Assembly (NCBI RefSeq): GCF_022539505.1
Contig: NC_061510.1
Location: forward strand, 270,701,687-270,765,686
Direction of reading: 5' to 3'
Length of the DNA: 64,000 nucleotides
DNA from: Lolium rigidum
Lineage: Eukaryota > Streptophyta > Magnoliopsida > Poales > Poaceae
Of this stretch, positions 58,477 through 64,000 are shown one piece after another. The notes beneath the pieces are model-generated. The model made no database searches and had not been told where the DNA came from. It saw nothing but the letters and a program-made list of their open reading frames with translations. The first letter of the stretch is position 1. Each line of letters begins with the position of its first letter. The translations under genes and the position numbers were made by a program.

Positions 58477-58481
58477 CACCC

Positions 58482-59413
58482 CTTTCACATGCGCCACAGA
58501 AATATGGTGGACCCCACCACAATCATTGGTTTCACTATTTTTATGGCGCATGTATTGACGTGCGCCACATAATTACACCTTTCTATGGTGCACGTTGTTT
58601 GGTGCGCCACATAATTAGTCCCAATTATTGGTCCTTCGACGGCCGGTCGGTACGGTATATCCTCGACACGAATACCATCTCCTCCTCCTCCGTACATCGC
58701 CTCCCCCATCTCCTCCTCCACAGGAATCCCACCCCCACCTCAACGCTGTCGTCACCATGTTTAATGTAAGAACACGCAGTGAGGATTCGTGTAGGTATGT
58801 CTGTTCTTTGGCCAAATAGTTGAAAACCACCATGTTAAATTGTATATTCCTGTGATATGTTCCCCTCTTTTTTTCAGGTTACTTACATTAATGTCAGCTT
58901 CATTTTCTCCAGCTTTTGTACTTGATAGTACTCTGTTCTTTATGTAAAATGTATGACTATTTTATCTTTACTATTAGGTGGCAATCGGTGGTGTCCGTAC
59001 ATAAGAAAACGCTTCGTCCGTCAAAAAAACCGGAGTCGCTCTTCGTCGCTCGGCCGGCTTAGGCCTGTCCCCATCCATCCCAAATCTTATCCATCAGCCC
59101 CTTCAGCGTGGATGGACTCGGACATCTCCGACGCCTACTCCCTCCAGCGAACTGTGCTCCTCTGATGCGGGCTCCACGAGTTCCATGCCGGCCGCTCCCC
59201 AACAACCTCCCTAGCGTCCGCGGCTGAGGACAAAGCCGGCGCTCGAGATCATCCACCACTCCTCAATCTTCCGGGTCGACCTCACTTGCCGCCACCGTCA
59301 CGCCACGGATTCTTCTGCGGCTCGCCTCAATCGCCAGCAGCGCGTCTCTAACCTCACTGCCTTGCTGCTGCTTTGTGGGAGAGACATATGGGAAAAAGAA
59401 TCCTCGGCCAGAC
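58482..59413. other. CACTA-like repeats, then unassigned sequence
   Basis: The first 140 bases continue the GCGCCAC/TGCGCCACATAATTA repeats seen left of the Gypsy element (38057-38183). From about 58640 the sequence is GC-rich with no recognisable protein. The end of the CACTA element was not found. Confidence 0.45.
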
Positions 59414-62400
59414 TGTAATATCCCAGGTAATGGGGTTACAAAAATAGAGGAAACAGATATGTGCATTGCATTCATGCATAGAAAATCTGGGGAATTTTCG
59501 CGCTTTTATTTAAAACACACAGAGATCAAGGTTTCGCTTGTGTTGATAGGAATTGACTAAGGTCATCGACATTAGTGCGATAAACTTTGACATGACCTTT
59601 GTTGATTTCTGAACTTGTGAGAAAGGCAAGTGAAACTTGACTCAAATATAAGTGAGAACTATGCAAACAATAATCGGAATTTGGGTTCCAAACAATCATC
59701 TATAATAAAATATAGAAGAAAAATTCAAATAAGTATTTGAATTCAAATTTGAATTCAGATTATAACTTTCCAATTATAATTCAAACAATGTTGAATCAGG
59801 AATAGGACAATAATAAGAAATTAAATAGAAACTTAAGAATAGGGAAAATTACATTTTTATTAATTGAATGCACATTTACAAAGTCATTTACAATATCCAG
59901 TATTAATACAACTTACAAATATTACAAGAATAGAATACATAAAGGAAAACTAAGCTAATCCTATCTAAATATCTTCTATTCTTCTTTTGTCTTGTACCTG
60001 CAAAACAAATAAAGAAAAAATAAAAGTAGTAAAGCCAAGTGGCTATGTTAAAAATAAAGAGAGAAATGGAAGGGGTAGATCTTTTCATGTGCCAAGCTGA
60101 TCCACAAGGGGAGATGCATCTACCCAGCACTTGCGCCAGGCAAGCAGGTAGCACACTCACAACATTGCATGCTATAGGTGTCGGCTAAGCACACCTCCAG
60201 GACACCATATAAAAGGAAATTCCTTCCAGCACATAGTTGCTTAGCTCAACACAAACTCAAAACCACAACTCCTTCCCCGGTTCATCCAAGCACATCAATT
60301 TCAGTTCAACAGCCAAAACCACAAATCCTTCCCAGGCAACCATCTAGGAAATCAATATCAAGATCATAACCGAAGTTGCAAGGAGCACCATGGTGACAAT
60401 ATGAGCCCAGGAGGAGCAGGCACAACCCATGGGGGGAGGTGGACGCCAAGATCAGCAACCAAGCCAGATCAACATTAAGCAAGATAAAGCAACTCTCCAA
60501 CAGCAGGTATTAGGCAACAAGTTAAGCATGGTATCTGTTCTTAATTTGCATACACCAGGGGAATAAGGGGAGTATAAAATAAACCATCTCACTACCCTTC
60601 TACTAGGTTTTCACCTAGGAGGATAGAGAGATGGATTTCTCTCAGAATGGCATAGAAGTGCTATGCCAGTCTCATCACCGAGAAATAAAAAGGCACAAGC
60701 AAGATCTCGTTCTTAGTATTAATTAAAGCCTCAGCCTTTGCATCATCGGCTAAAGCAAGCATCGATCTGTCCATTCAAATTAACTCAAGCATCATTAAGA
60801 GCTTGGGATGGACATTTGGCATCATCTAATCATACAGCTATGATCAATGTCTATTTCCTATTTTACACAAGCACAACAAGCACCAGGTCTCACTCAACAG
60901 ATTCGTACTCAGTGCACACTCATTGAGGCATCACAGGGTAGATATGTTGGTAAGAAGCACATGAGCACTTATGCAGAATAAGAAAAAAACAAGTAAATCA
61001 AAGCTACAAAATCATCAGCCTTAAGTATAAGCAAGCCATCCACATAACCACAAGGTCCGGTCATGTATGCACATCATCCAAGTAAGTACTCCCATCAATC
61101 AGTGGCATAACAAGCATACCATAAGCTCACCGTAATCCACCAAGTAAATCATCCAAGCAATAGTACTTCTATTTCATTTCTCAAATTCAACCATGAATTA
61201 AATGGGGCATCAATTTATATCATAGTCAAGGCCCAAACCAAACCTCAACTCAATAGTGCATGTTGTAGTGTGTGTTCAGTTTCAACAGTAAAAGAAATAC
61301 AACCAGCCACAATGCCTGGATAATTAATTATCCAATTAGACACATTACTGTATTTGTTAAGCAAGGATTGGACCAGTAGCATTTGTGCATTTGATTGAGT
61401 CATCACCATAAACAGCCACAACTAATTAACATGTCACCAGGATTTACATAGGGTCCAGGAAATAATCCCAGGCCAACCCATTATTATTCAAGCAAGAGAG
61501 TGGTATTCCAGACATGTTCCAGTCAACCAACAAATGATACCACCTCCAATTATCAGCTCCCAAGCAGCCATCAAGGAAATTATACAATAATAGTAGCAGC
61601 ATTGAAATCATCAGCATGATTGAGCTTAATTAAGATTAAACAGCAGCACCACTAAACACTTTCAATTAACAAAATAGTGTATGTCTTAGCAGATAAGAGC
61701 TATACCATAATCACACAAACCACCAATGCATAATCATAAACAGAGAAGGGGTGAGGATAGCTCACAAGTAGCTTAAACGGAGAGAGTAGGAGCAGAGGTT
61801 GACACCAGGGTTGCGCCTACGGCACCGTCCCGCCGGCGTCGAGGTCGAGAATGCAGTGAGGACAGCGATAGCACCACCAGTACACCGACGCCGAGGTTGC
61901 GTCTATGGCGCCGTCCATCGGTGTCGAGCACACCAGCTCACAGCCACATCACAGCATCACCATGAGCACCCATCACCAAACCGCCACCAATCACCACCAC
62001 CACAACACTACAGCCACACCACCGCACCATCGCCCACCACCAGCTCACCGACAAGCAGCAAGGCTGCGTAGAGGCCAGCAGCAAGCAGTAATCATGGGGG
62101 CTGGGAGAGCGCCCGGGAAAGCAGGGTGTAGTTACAGCAGAGAGAGACGACGCAGATGTCCGTGGAGGCGGCGCGACCGTGGACGGCGGTACTCGCCGAG
62201 GTCGCCGGTGACAGAACCAAGGCCGTGCTAGGGTTTGTTAGGGGGGCGCAGGTGAGTGGGCGCAAAGAGGAGTCGCTTGCAGCATTTCGGTGGAGGAAGT
62301 GATGGAGAAGCCCGCCGGACAACAGCGGTGCCGATGGCGGACGGCATCGGCCGGGGCAGGGGCGGAATCGGCGACCCAGACGGGGTCGAGGGCGAGCGAC

Positions 62401-64000
62401 AGAGAGCGCAAGAACAGAATCGAGGAGGGGGAAGTTGTAGATCACATCCAGGCGGTCCGCAGCCCCATCACGCCGGCGGTGGAGAGGGCCGGAGGCGGCC
62501 AGAGAGAGAGCGGCGGCGCGGCCAAGCCATGGGAGCGTTCGTGTGCGTGAGAGATGGGAGGAGGAGAGGACGACGAGAGAGAGAGGAGTGGGTCGGCTCG
62601 GGGCTCGGGGTTGACCGACCTGTGGGCACCGTATGGTCGATTATAGGTTTGATCCATTTGGATCAATTGGGCTTAGCCCAACTAGCCTTTTGTTTGATTT
62701 TTCTTTAGAAAATATATATTTAATAAAAGAAAGATATAATAATAATAAAATCCAAATAAAAATATTTTTGACAAAAGAAAAATCCTAAACAGTAATAAAT
62801 AACAACAAACCATTTAAGGTCTAAAAGAAAATAATACAGATTTTTCTTCTAAATTTTAGAATTTTAAATCTTAAGCTATTAAGACCTAAATATTAACATA
62901 TAATTTTATTATTTATATTTTCATATCAATAAAATATTAGATATTACTTTGTATGAAAATATCACAATTGTTCCATATGATTATGTTTAATCATATGAAA
63001 ATCCTAATTGATCATTACTTCAACTACTAATTAAAACCTAAACCCTAATAGTATTTATCATATTTCATTAAGCCTTTTAAAATAATATAATGTCAAATCC
63101 AATATTATTTTCAGAGTTATTAATAAATTCAACTTTATAATGAAGTTATCACCTTAAGAACCAAATGGTTATTAGGAAATCCTAGTTCCATTGTGAATAA
63201 AATTATATCCTCATAATTTTATGTGGAATCCTAAAACCCTAATGCCATTAAGAACCTAGCTCCATTCATTCATATAAACCCTAATTTGCTTCTAAACCTA
63301 AACCCTAGGTTAAGACATGTGATCAAGAGACATGGTATTCATACCTAGATCCATAATGAGCCACTAAGTGCATATCCAGGTCCACATAAAATATAGGAGC
63401 CTATCATTAAGAATTTAGCATTCCATATGTTCATCCCCTCAAACCTAGATGATCAAATAGGAACACCTAAGTCTAAACCCTAAATTCCTATCATCAAAAG
63501 TATCAACCTCACTCATTCCTATTTAGCATCACACCAAGGTGATGAACCACAGGAGCAACTATGCCAATTCTTGAGCATTGCCTAATCATATTCCACTAAA
63601 CCCTACTAATGATGGATACTAATCAACCATCCTATTTAAGGATCCAATTATACCTTACTTAATAGAACCAACAGTAAAACCTAGACCACCTCAACTCTAA
63701 TTGATATACTTCTTATTAGTTAAGAAGTATGTTCTTCAAAAGTTATTCTTTTGAAGAAAATATAGAATATTCATCAACCCTGGCTAATAGAATCCATAAA
63801 CCCTAGCCAGCTATCACCAGCAAGGTATACCAACCATGATAGCAACCATGTTTAATGAATTGCCCAAGATGTACTTCCAACCTTGTTAGGATCCATCTAA
63901 TCCTTAATCCAGAAGATACTTGGAACCATAGTAAACCCTAGAACCCACAAACCCAATTATTATACTTGTTCTCCATTAAAGAACATGTTCTTTAAAAGTT
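59414..64000. mobile_element. probable long-LTR retroelement sequence, runs off the window
   Basis: TGTAATATCCCAGGTAATGG at 59414 resembles the start of a class of long Gypsy LTRs of grasses. There is a TATA-like CCATATAAAAGG at 60205-60216. The following 4.5 kb has no coding sequence, only a GC-rich block (61790-62620, frames up to 150 codons on both strands) and a long AT-rich tail with CCTAAACCCTA runs. No second LTR copy is inside the window, so this is an inference from end sequence and composition only. Confidence 0.35.

Noticed and set aside
63030..63490. Repeated CCTAAACCCTA resembling plant telomere repeats
   Set aside because: The units are scattered in an AT-rich context rather than in an uninterrupted (CCCTAAA)n array.

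Overview
The window looks like a chromosomal segment of a Pooideae grass (the wheat/barley/oat/ryegrass group). The evidence is the set of transposon families: an Angela-type Copia LTR that begins TGTYGGAGATATGCCC, Gypsy LTRs that begin TGATACGYCTCC, small CACTA elements with TTTAGTCCCGG repeats, and PIF/Harbinger elements with GAGCATCTC ends. The sequence alone does not settle the genus. There is one 100-N assembly gap (50272-50371). I found one gene that looks intact, a CC-NB-ARC-LRR disease-resistance gene (NLR) on the minus strand at 26803-32374. Almost everything else is nested transposon sequence or decayed gene pieces.

Layout. 1-11.3 kb: sparse sequence with a decayed Ulp1-like (C48 protease) gene remnant carrying a duplicated exon (2.3-3.5 kb) and an ORF1-only LINE (6.6-8.16 kb). 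11.35-14.21 kb: a TIR element (TSD TCA) carrying a B3-domain gene copy, itself hit by a 1.4-kb CACTA element (TSD AGT). 14.47-25.71 kb: a PIF/Harbinger transposon (TSD TAA) whose transposase gene is split by an Angela-type Copia element (14986-23407, TSD GGAAG) and by a 727-bp solo LTR (24486-25212, TSD GAAGC). 26.8-32.4 kb: the NLR gene, three coding exons, with an internally duplicated 1.84-kb second intron that also holds a perfect 21-bp inverted repeat. 33.4-36.1 kb: an unidentified broken coding block, then a Copia remnant (LTRs plus gag, no pol) with a MITE in one LTR. 36.6-37.8 kb: a 5'-truncated LINE between target duplications. 38.06-58.6 kb: probable CACTA ends split by a RIRE2-like Gypsy element (38189-58476, TSD CACCC). 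That element contains two copies of a second Gypsy family (42641-50271+ and 51322-58366), which encodes gag and protease but no reverse transcriptase or integrase, plus a minus-strand fragment of a third Gypsy element. 59.4-64 kb: LTR-like, non-coding sequence running off the window.

Many of these elements can be dated relative to each other because their target-site duplications are still exact. Two observations deserve most attention. The Copia element carries a 67-bp copy of its external flank exactly where its primer-binding site should be. The Gypsy copies differ from each other repeatedly by CTG versus CTCG/CCG, a pattern that looks more like a base-calling artefact in CHG-methylated DNA than random decay, so their 'pseudogene' status may be partly artificial. 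No RNA genes or CRISPR arrays were found.
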